Below are positions 26,121 to 38,290 of a stretch of DNA of 64,000 bases, in pieces. Within the stretch, counting starts at the first letter, position 1. Each line of letters begins with the position of its first letter. Source of the DNA: Marsupella aquatica (Eukaryota > Marchantiophyta); assembly GCA_973895155.1 (NCBI GenBank), contig OZ316896.1, positions 15,500,001-15,564,000 of the forward strand, in the 5' to 3' direction. Under the pieces are notes generated by a model. It had not been told where the DNA came from. It ran no database searches and saw only the letters and a program-made list of their open reading frames with translations. The position numbers and the translations under genes were made by a program.

Positions 26121-29100
26121 TTAGTAGAGAACTTCATCATATACAACATTTTTGGTCAACTTTGCTTCTCCATTTTCATTGTCTGGAAGTAACACTTTTA
26201 TCCTGATAGGACATGTTGCTCTTGAAAAGGCAACATACAATTGACCATGACTGAAAACCGACTTAGAAAGTTGCAATCCTACATGTTCTAAAGTTTGACC
26301 TTGTGCCTTATTAATATTCATGGCATATGCCACTCGAACCGGGAATTGGACTCTTCGCATCATGAAAGGAAGCCCCTCATCTGACGTCAATGGAATACGT
26401 GGTATGAACGTTATGTTCCCTGCATGTTTGCCTGCAAGAAACCGCGCCTCTATGACACGACTATTGATTGTACGTACTATGAGTCGTGTCCCGTTACTTA
26501 ATCATGTAGTGAAGTCAACATTATGTAAAAGAATAACAGGGCATCCAACCTTAAGTACCAGCTTGTGCAGAGGCAAACCGCTGGGTGTTAGCGTATTCAA
26601 GAACTCAGTAGGGTAAAAGTCACGTCCTTCCAATTGATCGGGGCGATCTATACTTAAGAAGGTGTGCGCATCTCCTGCGAGCCCTTCCAATATTGAACTG
26701 TTGATCTTCAACGCCTCCTCGTTCGTTGGGGCCAATATTGTTCTCTCGCTTAGGAACTTGTCATCAATATTCTCCAATGATGGATAAATTGCATGAATCA
26801 AGGAGTCGGTGTCAACAATGCTCTCCGTCATGGATGGCGGGACCATAATCATGTTATTTAACGCTCCTTGCTTTGGCAATTTATCATCCCCAAGTTGAAG
26901 GAGCCATTCTTGGAAAGTCCGGTTCCCAAACTCAATTGAAGTGGATGTACCCCGCGCACGCATATTCTCAGTAAGCTTGAATGTTTTCACAGAGTGCCAA
27001 ATGTGAGATTTCTTCAAGCATCCTCGCACAATCTGCACACGGTTTGCTCTTGCTTTCACCGGCAACACTTGTCGAAAGTCCCCTGCAAATGCAACCACCA
27101 GCCCCCCAAACTTTCTGTTGTCTTCTCTTATGTCGCGAAGTGTCCTATCAAGCGCCTCCACAGCATGTCGATGAACCATAGGCGCTTCATCCCACAGAAT
27201 GAATGTTGTCCTTCGCAACAATTCAACAAGCTCCGTTTGCTTCTTCACGTTGCATAGTGATTGAGCATCGGGATTGAGAGGAAGCTTAAACCTTGAATGT
27301 GTTGTGCGACCTCCATCCAACAACAAACCTGCAATTCCCGAAGAGGCCACAGCCAACGCTACGTCCCCATCAGCCCGCACCCTACATAGAAGAACATTCT
27401 CCACAAAGGTCTTCCCTGTCCCTCCTGGCCCATCTATGAAGAATGTGGAAGCCTCACGACCCCAAACCGCCTCCAATATTGCAGTGTAAGCAATGCGTTG
27501 CCCAACATTCAACAACGGCTCCTGCTCAGCCAATTGTTGTTCCAAATCCTCCTGGCGATAGGACATCTCCTCCCGTATCAATTGATTGGTGTTCGCCAGA
27601 TCTTCACAAAACTGTTCTGAAGGGAGGGGCAACCCAAATTCACCCAACGTCTTCCCTTGGGTGTGCAATACCTGTCCAATTAAATATAGTGCAAAGCTCC
27701 TTTGTTGTTCTTCCGAGGGTTCAAGAAAACCCATGCTGAGAAGGCGATGACAACAATCATCACTCAACTTTGAAGCGTAACTTGTCCACAGATCACAGGG
27801 TTGTGTGGGGCCGCCAAAGATGAGGATGGTGATGAACAACCGTCGAAGTTGTGAGCCGGTCTGCATGAGGCCCGCCTCGCCAAGACACCTATCCCACTCT
27901 ACATCATTCTCGTACAATCCACGCGCGAGGGCGGCCTCTTTGAACGTTGGATGCACCACGTTCACAAAAGTTCAAAGATCTTCAAAACTTTGAGCCCCAG
28001 TGACAATAATCAAGAGGGCTCGCAAATAATATCTCTCCCCAGCCGATGGTGCCACAAAGTACATTCGCCCAATGCTAAACCCTTGCTGACACGGAGACCA
28101 TTTCTGTAGAGCCTTGTTCCACGTCCATTCTTGAGGGAAATTAGTGTACGTGACATGGCGTGCCGATTCAAACATCGCATTTGTCTTGAACCATCCTGTC
28201 AAAGTGGTATCCCTGTCCGACTCCCTTTCAACCACATCTATGATGTCTGCATCTTCATTGAACATCACCGCCTGCTCCCTTTCACAATGCACTTGGAGAC
28301 GTTGGACAGAAGTACTACTCTCTGCCATTTTAAATTGGAAAATCCGTCACGTCCCTTCCGCCGCAGACACGTAACGGGCATCAAGATGTATTTTGATTTC
28401 ATCCCGTGACTCTCCAACTTCCACCATCGCCCGATCATGCCCCTTATATACATACTTGTATAAGTACTTAATCGCCTTAATGGAACAACAAATCTCCACG
28501 TTAATGTGAGCATTGTATTTCATGCTCAAGTATGGGCTATAGGGAACAACCCACCTGTTGTCAAACCTAAATCCATTATTGTCCTTGCTGAATGACTGGC
28601 CATTGTCTCGCCTCCGATACAAAGGATAGCCTCCATCCCCAAATTGTGTCTCTCAGGAGAATTCGCGAGGATATTTCTTAGTGCACTTCCCATCTTCCAT
28701 GCAGGGTGAGTTTGGATAACCTATGCCACATGGACCATGGACCATGCACTTGGTTATTGTCTCATGAAGTCGAGGATATTTTACTCTATCTGGGATCTCC
28801 GCACACACCAACTCATCCACCTCGTCAGGGGTGCAAATCTTGTGCTGCTTCGCCAAAATGATCAACATGTGGGCATGGGGCAACCCACGCTTTTGGAACT
28901 CTATGACATACATAGAGGCAACGGGCCTTCCTAAGACCCCTTGGCGAACCTCTGCTAACAGCGCCCTTAGCATCAGTTTGAAGCATCGTGCCACAATCTC
29001 ATCCCGGTCGGCTGGACTTTGAACCTCAAAGCACTCTGCTTTGATCTCCGGCCATTCTGGATTGCAAGTGAACGTGATGAAGAGATCTGGCGGGCCGTAT

Positions 29101-31153
29101 GTGCGTACGACAGCCATGGCATCCTGGTATGCTTGGGCCATGCTATATGCGCTACCACCATAAGTCTAGGGCAGCATGAAAGTCTTGCCCAACTCACTTG
29201 CGCGTGCATCTCCCTCATGCACGACATCTTGAAGACCCGAATATAGGTCAGTCCGCAATTTTTGTTGATTATTGCGGATATACGTCAAGCGTGTTTGATC
29301 GATGCATGCGTAGGCATCAACAATGTACTGCTTTAGGAGCCGTCCACCACGAAGGAGCCAATCATCATTGCATCGTGCATGAAGATGATATGCAAAGTAT
29401 TGTAGTTGGATGACCTTCTTGGACCCGTTACGTCCACTCCTTGCCCCGGTAACAACTTGATGAAGAACCCCGTCACTCATTTCAAAACCCATCAACGGGA
29501 TATCATATGACCATCCGTCTTGGCCTCGCGGGAAAAGAAGAACATAGTGGAGTGGTGCATAAGACCTATGCCACTCAGAGATCCTACGCAAATGCCCATC
29601 TATTTGCCTAAGGATGATGTCCCTATGGCATACCTCTAAATCTTCGTCACCCACCATGACAACGCCGATCTCATTAGCCGTGGGCTTGTTATAACGTCTT
29701 GGATCACTGTCGTGCTCGGCCAAGAGGCGTAAAGATACCTCTGGCACATCGCCCCCCTTGATCCAACTTCCTGCGTTCTTAAATAGATGAACATATCCAT
29801 TATGTTCATGCAACATGTCTTGTAGTTGAGCCAGTATCCTTGGATCCAAGTGCGACATTCGATTGAGCCTGCAACAAAAGCAATTAGAACCACTCGGGTT
29901 GGAGATATATGAAAATGTACCTAAGCAAGATGGAAGAGCAAGTGGTCATGGGATTGGGGAAGGTACCTATTCCCCACTTCATTGGCGGTGTCGTAAATGT
30001 ACAATTGCGCAAATTTGGGTCTTTCTCCTGTAGGGGGCAAAAGGCTTCCTGCAAGATGGTACAATGCTCCTTGGATACGAAAGGAATAAGGCCCTCGACT
30101 ATTATTGCGCTCATCCACTTTTGCACCAATGGAGGTAAACACCAAGGCATTGTTATAACCTCTTATGTTGTTGCAGAAATTCTTCCCAACATTGTCTTGC
30201 CTTGTAAGCAAGCTTCGTAGAGGCTCGGGTGGGGCACCAAAAGGAGGCAATTTCACCTTGCCGTCCGCACAACAGGCACTAAAAAGGGGATTGTTTTTGG
30301 TGCCCTTTTTGCACTCTTGAAGCCAATGAAGTGCCCCACATGTGTGGCAAACCACGTCCATACGCCCCAAACCATGTCGAGCCAAGTGAGGATCCAACGG
30401 CCTTCGCGCCTTTGGAAGACGACTGATTAGTTGTGCCCTCCGTCTTCTTTGCACTATTTCTTCTTCCCTCCGCAATGCAAGTGTGACTGGTGCAGCTGCC
30501 AAACTCTCCTGGACTTCAGACATAATATCCGGCCCTACATCCGGTTCCCTTTCTCCACTTGACAGCTCCAAGGTCCCCTCCACAAAAGTGTCAAATTCAC
30601 CATCCCCATTGTTGACATAATCTTCCTCAACGTCATATAATTCCCCCACCGCATGTTGATCAAACCCGCCATCCATTGCCCCATTGATGAGCCGCTCGTC
30701 ATCAAACAAATGAGTTTCTATGTGAGCGTGCATCGGTTCCTCTGGCGGACAATCAATCCCCCCATCATCCAACGCCCCATTGATAAGCCACTCCTCATCA
30801 TAGAGGCAAGGTTCCGGCTGAACATGTGATGTTGCCTCATAGGACACGTTGGAGGCTAACTCCAATGGAGGACGGTGAATCCCACTTTCATCCAAAGCAC
30901 CTTGAATGAGCCATCCTTCATCAAATACATTTGGGTCACAGGGAACCATGGGTTGGCGGACCGATGTGCTCGGATCACCAACACTAATATTGGAAATGGC
31001 ATGGGGCCTTTCCAATGCTTGCCCTTGGCCCCGAGCCTCATGACGAAGTTGTCTTCCACTGTTCATACGCGCAACCAAGTTTGGTTGAGCGCTCACCTCT
31101 GCCTGAACCCCATGAGTTGGAGCCCTCGCATCCCCTCGATTATTCCCAACCAC
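26121..31153 (-). pseudogene. Helitron Rep/Helicase (RepHel), interrupted
   Basis: This is the rolling-circle initiator fused to a Pif1-family helicase. In order: an N-terminal region with three related DExWLIxGALD-type repeats; a zinc-finger-like segment (CHTCGALHW..CC); the Rep HUH motif in LPHAHMLII (~28.85 kb); the two-tyrosine motif YLYKYVYKG (~28.46 kb); Walker A GPGGTGKT (~27.42 kb); Walker B FILWDEAPM; AFAGDFRQVLPV; and the C-terminal helicase motif NINKAQGQTL..YVAFSRA. A 98-nt GT-AG intron (29869-29966) restores the frame NR|LNRM. Stops at 29166, 28653, 28347, 27972 and 26502 all lie in one frame, with no frameshift between them. The true start is unclear; no in-frame ATG appears near 31153. 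Confidence 0.88.
29869..29966 (-). other. 98-nt intron in Helitron Rep
   Basis: Minus strand AATAG|GTACCT to TTGCAG|GCTC joins two reading frames that are otherwise offset. It removes in-frame stops, giving NR|LNRMSHLDPR, a sensible Rep-like continuation. Confidence 0.65.
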
Positions 31154-31609
31154 CCCATTTTTTGTTGCCGACGCTGTGCTCGCCTCGCCCTCTGTCTTTC
31201 ATTAATGGCATCTTTATTTTTGGCGTACCTCTCACGCCGAGCCGCCAATACCTGGTCGGGAGGAGGCATGTTGGCAACGGTACCCTCACCATATTAAGAA
31301 AGACCTAATTACTCCATGCTCCCACCCATAGTCCGTTATCTGCATCCAACGCACATATTTTGTTAGTCATTCTAATTTAAATGAGTCATTTAAATTTACA
31401 TGCCCCAATGTTCCAAGCTTGACAAACCCTAAGTAAGTTGAACGCCGGTTGGAGGACACCATCGCAAGAGACATGGGATATTGGAAGGAGCCCAATATCC
31501 ATCAAGGATACATCCTATAAGGGCCCCCTCATCCCGCCTACCCACCCAACCTTGGCGACGTTCCTCCTGCTTCCAGGAGTTGTGCCTCTTGCCCCTAAGT
31601 TAACCCATG

Positions 31610-32640
31610 TTTGCTTACTTGGCTTTGGCCACCCCTATGCCGAGACCCCTTGGGGAAACGGCATGGCTTGGCCAACTTTTCAACTAAACATTTCGCCACT
31701 CCTTGCATGATCCCCAAACCCCATTGGTAACCCCAAAGTTTTTGTGACTTAAAGTTGTTTAACTTAAAGTCGCGGCGGCCGCTTACTTGGCTTTGGCCGC
31801 CCCAATGCCAAGACCCCTTGGGGCAACGGCACGGCTTGGCCGACTTTTCAACAGGCCTTGTTTCCTACCCCTTGCATCCCCAAATCCCATTGGCAACCCC
31901 AGATTTTTGGTTACTTTAAGTGTCTAACTTAAAGTTACAGCGGCCGCTTACTTGGCTTTGGCCGCCCCAATGCCGAGACCCCTTGGGGCAACGGCACGGC
32001 TTGGCCGACTTTTCAACTGGCCTTTTTTCCTATCCCTTGCATCCCCAAACCCCATTGGTAACCCCAGATTTTTGGTTACTTTAAGTGTCTAACTTAAAGT
32101 CGCGGCGGCCGCTTACTTGGCTTTGGCCGCCCCAATGCCGAGACCCCTTGGGGCAACAGCATGGCTTGGCCGACTTTTCAACAGGCCTTTTTGCCTACCC
32201 CTTGCATCCCCAAACCCCATTGGTAACCCCAGATTTTTGGTTACTTTAAGTGTCTAACTTAAAGTCGCGGCGGCCGCTTACTTGGCTTTGGCCGCTCCAA
32301 TGCCGAGACCCCTTGGGGCAATGGCACGGCTTGGCCAACTTTTCAACTAAACATTTTGCCACTCCTTGCATGATCCCCAAACCCCATTGGTAACCCCAAA
32401 GTTTTTGTGACTTAAAGTTGTTTAACTTAAAGTCGCGGCGGCCGCTTACTTGGCTTTGGCCGCCCCAATGCCGAGACCCCTTGGGGCAACGGCACGGCTT
32501 GGCCAACTTTTCTACATGCCTTTTTCCTGCGCCTTGCATCCCCAAACCCCATTGGTACCTCATCCAAGCTTACTCGGCTCCTTACTCACCAATGCCACGC
32601 CCCCTTGGGGTGGTGGTGTGGTTTGCAACACTTTCCAACT
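31610..32640. repeat. Seven-copy ~165-bp tandem array with NotI-like core
   Basis: Units begin GCTTACTTGGCTTTGGCC at 31613, 31783, 31946, 32111, 32276 and 32444, with a degenerate seventh at 32568. Spacings are 163-170 bp, then 124. Most junctions read CTTAAAGTCGCGGCGGCCGC. The array lies in the 5' part of the large Helitron, upstream of Rep. Confidence 0.9.
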
Positions 32641-33059
32641 TGGATGCTTGAGAGGAGGTGGTCCCCTCATATATGCTTCTGGGGACCTGCCACCCCCGGA
32701 CCACCAATGGTCCCTATATTTTGGCCCCCAACCCACGCATATTTGAGTGTTAAATTGAGTGGCAAGTGATCACGGCAAGGTCGAGGGGTTGGTGCGGAGT
32801 TGGAACCATAAGAATGAGTTCAATTAGGGCCTGTGCTGGTTAGGTTTAATGACACTTATATGACAAAGTCTAGGGCGCCTGGACCTGAAATGGGTGATCA
32901 AGACGCCTAGAGTGAAATCCCGCGATAGTTTCCAACGTTGGACCGTCGGCCGTCGCTGGTTCAAATGCAGCGAGGGAAAAATGGTGAGACGGCCTCGCTT
33001 GTTGTCGGGCCATTGCTGGTCCAGGCGCGGTGAGGGCTGGTTGTAAGGGCTGGCCAAGA

Positions 33060-33800
33060 GGAGGGTGCAGGAGGAGCGCGTGACTCGACTGAGTCGCGAC
33101 TCAAGTCGAGTTGTGGGGAGGGGAAGGGTGGCGGCTCGCTCGTTGGGCCGTGGCTGGTCCAGGCGCGGCGAGGCAGTCGAGGGAGGGAGGGACTGTGGGC
33201 CAAGGCAGCAGCATGCAGGCGCAGCCGTGGCCGTGGCAGCGAGGCAGGCAGGCAAGGCAGCAGGCATGGCAGGCCGTGGTGAGCGAGGCAGGAGGTGCAG
33301 CAGCCGGCACGCCATGGCGAGTGGGTCCGTAGTAACCCTGCTCAAGGCAGGCAGGCGCGTCAGGGCTGGCCGCGGCAGGGCTGGTCGTGGGGCGATAGTA
33401 GAGCAGCCGAGGGAGGGAGGTAGTCAGGCACAAAGGGCGAGGGCGGTAGTTGCGCCAAGGGAGTCGGGCCGTGGCAAGGAGGAGGGAGTGCTGGCCGTGG
33501 TGGGGCTGGCCATGGCGGGGAGGAGGGAGGGAGGGCTGCCATGGCAGGGAGGTCGTCGAGCGGCCGAGGGAAGGAGGGAGTCGGGGCAGCCATGGCGGGG
33601 AGGTCGTCAGGTGGCCAAGGGAACACGGCACCCTTCCAGTCCAGGCGCGAGCGAGTGGCAGGGAGGAGGGAGGGGCGGCGGTAGCCTGGCTGTGGCAGGG
33701 AGGGTGCAAGTCGTGAGGGGCGGCGGTAGTCACGGCCAAGGGAGGGAGTCGGGCCGTGGAAGGAGGGCACAAGAACGGGAGTCAGTGGTCCCGCTATTGG
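33060..33800. other. GC-rich, G-skewed block in Helitron 5' region
   Basis: The plus strand is rich in GGGAGGGAGG, GGCCGTGG and GGCAGGGAGG motifs in imperfect repeats, far more GC-rich than its surroundings. Open frames on both strands are a by-product of low A/T content. It may be captured DNA or an expanded low-complexity tract. Confidence 0.6.
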
Positions 33801-33963
33801 TCGCCGCCTCGCGCTATACACCATTTACGCAGTGAAACCTTTTTTGATTGCGGCTGTTGCTTTCTTTTTCTCCGATTTGCTTTGTTCCCACTTAAAACCG
33901 GCCGCCATATTTGAATGACGACCACGCCAAAAAAAAGGCGCAACCTTGTATTATAGTTTCTGA

Positions 33964-35244
33964 TAGAGCACTTTGACCAGCTAAGCTCCCATGCTCCTTT
34001 CTTCTAAACTTCGTTGTTCAGGGCTTTATAGCTATATATCACACAGCCAGAACATTAAAGGCTCCAATCTGGAGATATGGTAGGAGACAGACCCAATAAT
34101 GTGAGGAAACAAAGAAAAAACAGGTGCAAGGAGCAAAATACCCAAGAGATCCCTAGAAAATGATGCTCTCATGGACATAGATAGCAACCAAGCAACTTAC
34201 TGGATGGACTAATTAAGAATGTTCTCCTAATGCTATCCATCCGGGATAGAAATATATGTGGGAACATTTTGGCAAACCTAGAGATCCCGCTAGAGATCTG
34301 TCCACTCATGATTTTCTCACATGGAATACTTTTAAACATAATTTATTTTATCAAACATAATTTTTCCTTGCTAACTTATTGACCTTGAAAGGGTGTTGAC
34401 AATATACTTGGTCCATTGAAGTTTCCAGAGCAGATGTAATAGTCCATCCAAACATCAACATCCTATGTTTCATCCCTAAGAAACTATTAGAAAGTTGGGA
34501 AATATTGTCATTGTTGGCTCCATTTTGAACTCAAAACTCATTAATAATCTGGGATATACAATTTTCCATATGTTTTGGGCAACAACAGAACTAACAAGCA
34601 TCGATACCCAGATATCCAAATTTTTATCGACCTCTTCAGCAAAGGATGACATCTCTGTACACTTCATATCACATCAATTGCAAACAAAATGCCACTCCTA
34701 AAATAGGACCGAAAGGGTGACTTGCATGAGATCCCGCTTGAATCAACCAAATTTGAATGTTTTGCTAGGACTTGAGCTTATATTTGTTTGCCCAAAGCAA
34801 GACCTTTCCCTAGAATCAAACAAGTCACCAAAGTTTATATACCAGGAAAAAAAAGTACAATGAAAGGCCAAAAAAAGTGCTCCAAAGAAAAAGAGGTCCA
34901 AAAGAGGACAAAAACCCAGAATTGTTTTTTAACATAATTGATAAATGTACACCTCTTTTGTTTGTTGATAACTGGACACTGGAGTTATGAACACTCCAGT
35001 TGCGACACATGGCACGATATCGGCTGTGAGAACTTTGATCTACTCCCAAGACTGTTCACAAACCAAGTAACAATGGGATCTACAGTAGAGGATGCTCATC
35101 CCTGCCGGTCATCACACATTACAATGTGGTAATATATGCTCAATATATAGTGTCCACTCATTGATTAAAGAAAATAACAATTGTTTTCATGTTATGGATT
35201 GATGTCTAAGTTCTTAATCTTTTCTTGTCTCAAAAACTGTGTCA
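33964..35244. other. Intergenic DNA, nothing recognised
   Basis: A/T-rich sequence between the Helitron 5' border and the LINE fragment, with only short reading frames and no repeat or motif I can name. Confidence 0.5.
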
Positions 35245-35985
35245 TGCTCATGCCTGAAGTCAAGGAGGCTCAATATGAAGGGTAGTACTTCCATCATTTT
35301 TCAGCAAACCCTCATCAGTCTCAAAGCTTGTCTCCCGTACTTTGGCAGATGTAGTGGTGGCAAACCCATTGCGCCAAGACATCATTGGGACAGCGGCAAC
35401 AATGGCAGGGGCAGCAGCATCACGAGCAGCAACAACGAAGGAGGCCAAATATGCTGCACGAGCTTCATCTGATAGCTTCCTGCCCCTTGCTCTTGAGATA
35501 TTTGGGCGTCTCTATCATCAGTTTGACGGGCTTCTTCGCCAAGCTGCTCGGGATGTTCATGGCCGGATGGGTCCCACCGGGCCCCCGCTATCTGTTTTGA
35601 CCACACACTTTCGCCAACGCATTTCAGTCACCTTACAGCGTGCTCAAGCTCGGGCCGTCTATCGTCGATCTCTGACAGTGGGTGCTAGTGTGACTCCGCA
35701 GCGGCTAGCCCCCCTAGAGGACATTCCTGTCCCACTTGCCGATCTAGCTTCGACACTTGATGTAGACCACTAGCTTGTTGCCACATTTGCTAGGTATGAT
35801 GAGGACCTCGGTCCATTTGCGGTAGTTTTTGTTCCTCTTTCTTGGTTTTTAGGGGTTTCCTTTTGCTCACTTCTTTTGGCGTTTGGTTTTGTCCACTTGG
35901 GACCTCTCTTGTTTATTCTTTTGTACTCTATTTGGCCTATTTCTGTAAAAAGTATGTGTATATTTAAAATAAAAAAAATAGTGAT
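35245..35985 (+). mobile_element. 5'-truncated LINE, 3' end
   Basis: The segment carries the last part of a LINE ORF2 product, then a ~200-bp T/G-rich 3' untranslated region ending in an A-rich tail (AAAATAAAAAAAATAG near 35968-35983). Truncation at the 5' side is typical of LINE insertions. The left boundary is approximate and no target duplication was identified. Confidence 0.6.
35342..35773 (+). pseudogene. LINE ORF2 C-terminal fragment
   Basis: The frame reads DVVVANPLRQ, then KEAKYAARASSDSFLPLALE, IFGRLYHQFDGLLRQAARDV and HFRQRISVTLQRAQARAVYR, ending at a stop at 35771-35773. The pattern of an Ala-rich stretch, AKY, F(L/V)P(L/V)A.E.FG and R.S..L.R..A matches the region after the reverse transcriptase in plant and algal LINE polyproteins. 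Reverse transcriptase and endonuclease domains are absent, so this is a dead 3' remnant. Confidence 0.62.
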
Positions 35986-38285
35986 TGAGAGTGTCCCACA
36001 AGTGAAAGGTACATTATAATATCAATCTAGCAAGAGAAAGGTACATTACAATACCAATTCTGAAGAAGATTTTAACGATGTTCAAATAGTCTTTAGCCAG
36101 ATGGATAATAGTTTGGTGTCTCTTACTAAACCACACCCCTTCATAACAACATCAAAATTATAAGGAGGTCAAACTCCCCTATTTTTTAGTTCATCCCTTG
36201 GAGAAACAACACCTTCTCCAAAGCAAATCTTTCATATCAAACCAAAATGTAACAGAATGTGAACTTCTGAACACAATAAGTTGACAAGATATAAGGTAAC
36301 AAGATATAAGGTAACAAGATATAAATCACTTCTGGAGATTTTCATTTCTGCATTATGTATGCATGCAATAGTCCAGCTGCATGGTGAGTTGTTTCACACT
36401 GGCTAGAAGGCACTGCAATTCCTCACAGGGCTCAGAACTCTATTTGAGAACACTTTGGGCTTGAGTTACACAAAAGGTGGTGAGTGCTCCACCTTATCCT
36501 GCGAGACACTTTTCAGCACAGGACAGGAATGAGGAGTAAATGGGAATTTTATATGGGCAGATGTAGTTTATTAAAGCATGTGAGTTACAAGCTTGTTTAC
36601 AAGTCAAATTCAGCCCATCTGCCTTTGGGAGCTAATGTTTGGATGGACCACTCGGAGCAGGTTACTGTTGCTCAGAAAAATACAAAGTAACCATCTGCCT
36701 TTGGGAGCTAATGTTTGGATGGACCACTCGGACCAGGTTACTGTTGCTCAGAAAAATACAAAGTAAAAATGCTTTCCGAAAATACCATAAATGAGTTTTG
36801 CTGGTCCATCTGGGCATTTTGTGAAACAGCTCCTTGGGGGGCGTCTATGTATGAGTCGGGGGGGAACAAAATCTCCCTGAGTTTATGAGTCCACCACCCC
36901 CCCGTCGACTGAATGGGGTGGTGAACGACCTCCAGTCACAAGTGGCAGTGTGTACGATACGCCATTGTATCACAGTATCACACTCCGACATACGGTACTT
37001 TCCAACAGCTTCAGCCGTCAACCTAACGGCCAGAACTACTAACGGTACCGTAGGGTAGGGTAAGCTCGAGAAAGTCTAATCAATGCCAGTTCGCAAAACC
37101 GGTCGCCGGGGTATATTGCATGTTGGCCGGGACGCTTGTGCCGGCTCGGTTACTCGCTGCAACCAGTGCAACGGATACTTCAGGGACAGCGAAAGAATGA
37201 AAGGTGGCTGTATCCGACGTCATTCGAGATCTCAGTGACTCAGTGGGCATGGAGGCATTAATAATTATTCGGGCTGACCAACAAGCCCAATTAGAGAATT
37301 AGATATTAGAGATCGAAGGAGAACTTTAAAGTAAATGCTGCGACTGCGACGTCATTAGAAATTAAGTGGGCTTCGACACATTAATGATTGATCGACTAAC
37401 CGGCCCGATTAATTCGATTAGATTGAGGGCCAGTTCATGACATCTAGAGGGCTGTAAGCGTCGTCTCTTTTATGGCCTTAGCACTCGGGTATTGACGAAA
37501 AAATGGAATTCTCCACAGAATTATTGTCGGGTAATATGTGAAGTGCGGAAGCCTTTGATTGTTGTTTTCACAATCAGATTTCAAAGGGCAGTGTTTCACA
37601 GACACCCAAGTTAAACAATATGTGGAACTGCTTCCTTCTGTTTCATTCTGAATTCAAAGGTTGGGATGTGAAAGGCAGGAAAGTTTCCAGCCCTTGTCTT
37701 TCCATCGCTTGAGATGTTGTTGTTGTCTGCCTCAGGAGAGTCTTGAGACATGAAAGTCTGATTCACTCATACATGCCATCAGCTAACACTAGGGCCAATT
37801 TTTTTAGGAACTCACACATGAGAGATGTCCCTAATGAGGGTGCAACAACCTTAAACAACTTTCTCCAAATGTTATTAGATAACTTTTAGGGTTATAGTAC
37901 AGATAAAATCAGTAACTTTCTTTACGAGAAATATCTTGGAAAGTTAAGGATCCCCAAAAGGAGTGGGTTGTCTTCTAAGTGTCATTAAGCTAGGATAGAT
38001 TAGGCCTGGGTGAGGCCTGGGTGACTTGGTAAAACTAATTATCTTTGTGATAATTGCTGTAGAGATATGACGATTCAAAAACAGCAATTGTCTTGTAAGT
38101 TTTCCCCCTCAAAACGATTGTGATGCTAAGAATAATACTTAATCATTGGAAATTAGAGTTGGGGTGAGTTGGTACTCGTGTCCTCGTCTTATTGCCCATG
38201 GCTTTCGAAAGTGTTGCCCCACTTTTAAAGCCCCCCCCACATGCCATTTGTCTAATACACAATTGTGTAGATTCCCAACAAATTT
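35986..38285. other. Intergenic DNA with short tandem repeats
   Basis: No supported gene. It holds three copies of ~15-bp AACAAGATATAAGGT (36283-36325), a 76-bp tandem duplication (36615-36766), and a related pair of ~60-bp segments (GTCATTAGAAATTAAGTGGG-like) near 37200-37420. Confidence 0.45.
36615..36766. repeat. 76-bp tandem duplication
   Basis: Two head-to-tail copies start CCATCTGCCTTTGGGAGCTA at 36615 and 36691 and are nearly identical (CGGAGCAGG versus CGGACCAGG). Confidence 0.92.
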
Positions 38286-38290
38286 GAATC

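Larger units (their letters stand above)
25505..33963 (-). mobile_element. Rep/Helicase-bearing Helitron (8.46 kb)
   Basis: On the minus strand the element begins A|TC at 33963 (TCAGAAACTATAATACAAGG) and ends GTATTGAGCTAG|T at 25508-25505, flanked by host A and T as rolling-circle Helitrons require. It contains, in element order, a GC-rich block (33790-33060), seven ~165-bp tandem repeats (32640-31610), the Rep/Helicase frame (31153-26121), a 35-bp minisatellite (25955-25590) and the 3' hairpin. It is the only element in the window with transposition coding capacity, and is probably related to the source of the smaller copies. The reading frame carries in-frame stops, so this copy is probably no longer active. 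Confidence 0.85.

Noticed and set aside
33065-33835. 256-codon plus-strand and 223-codon minus-strand frames
   Set aside because: Both arise from GC-rich repeats with few stop codons; composition is low-complexity Gly/Arg/Ala or Pro/Ser and no domain is present.
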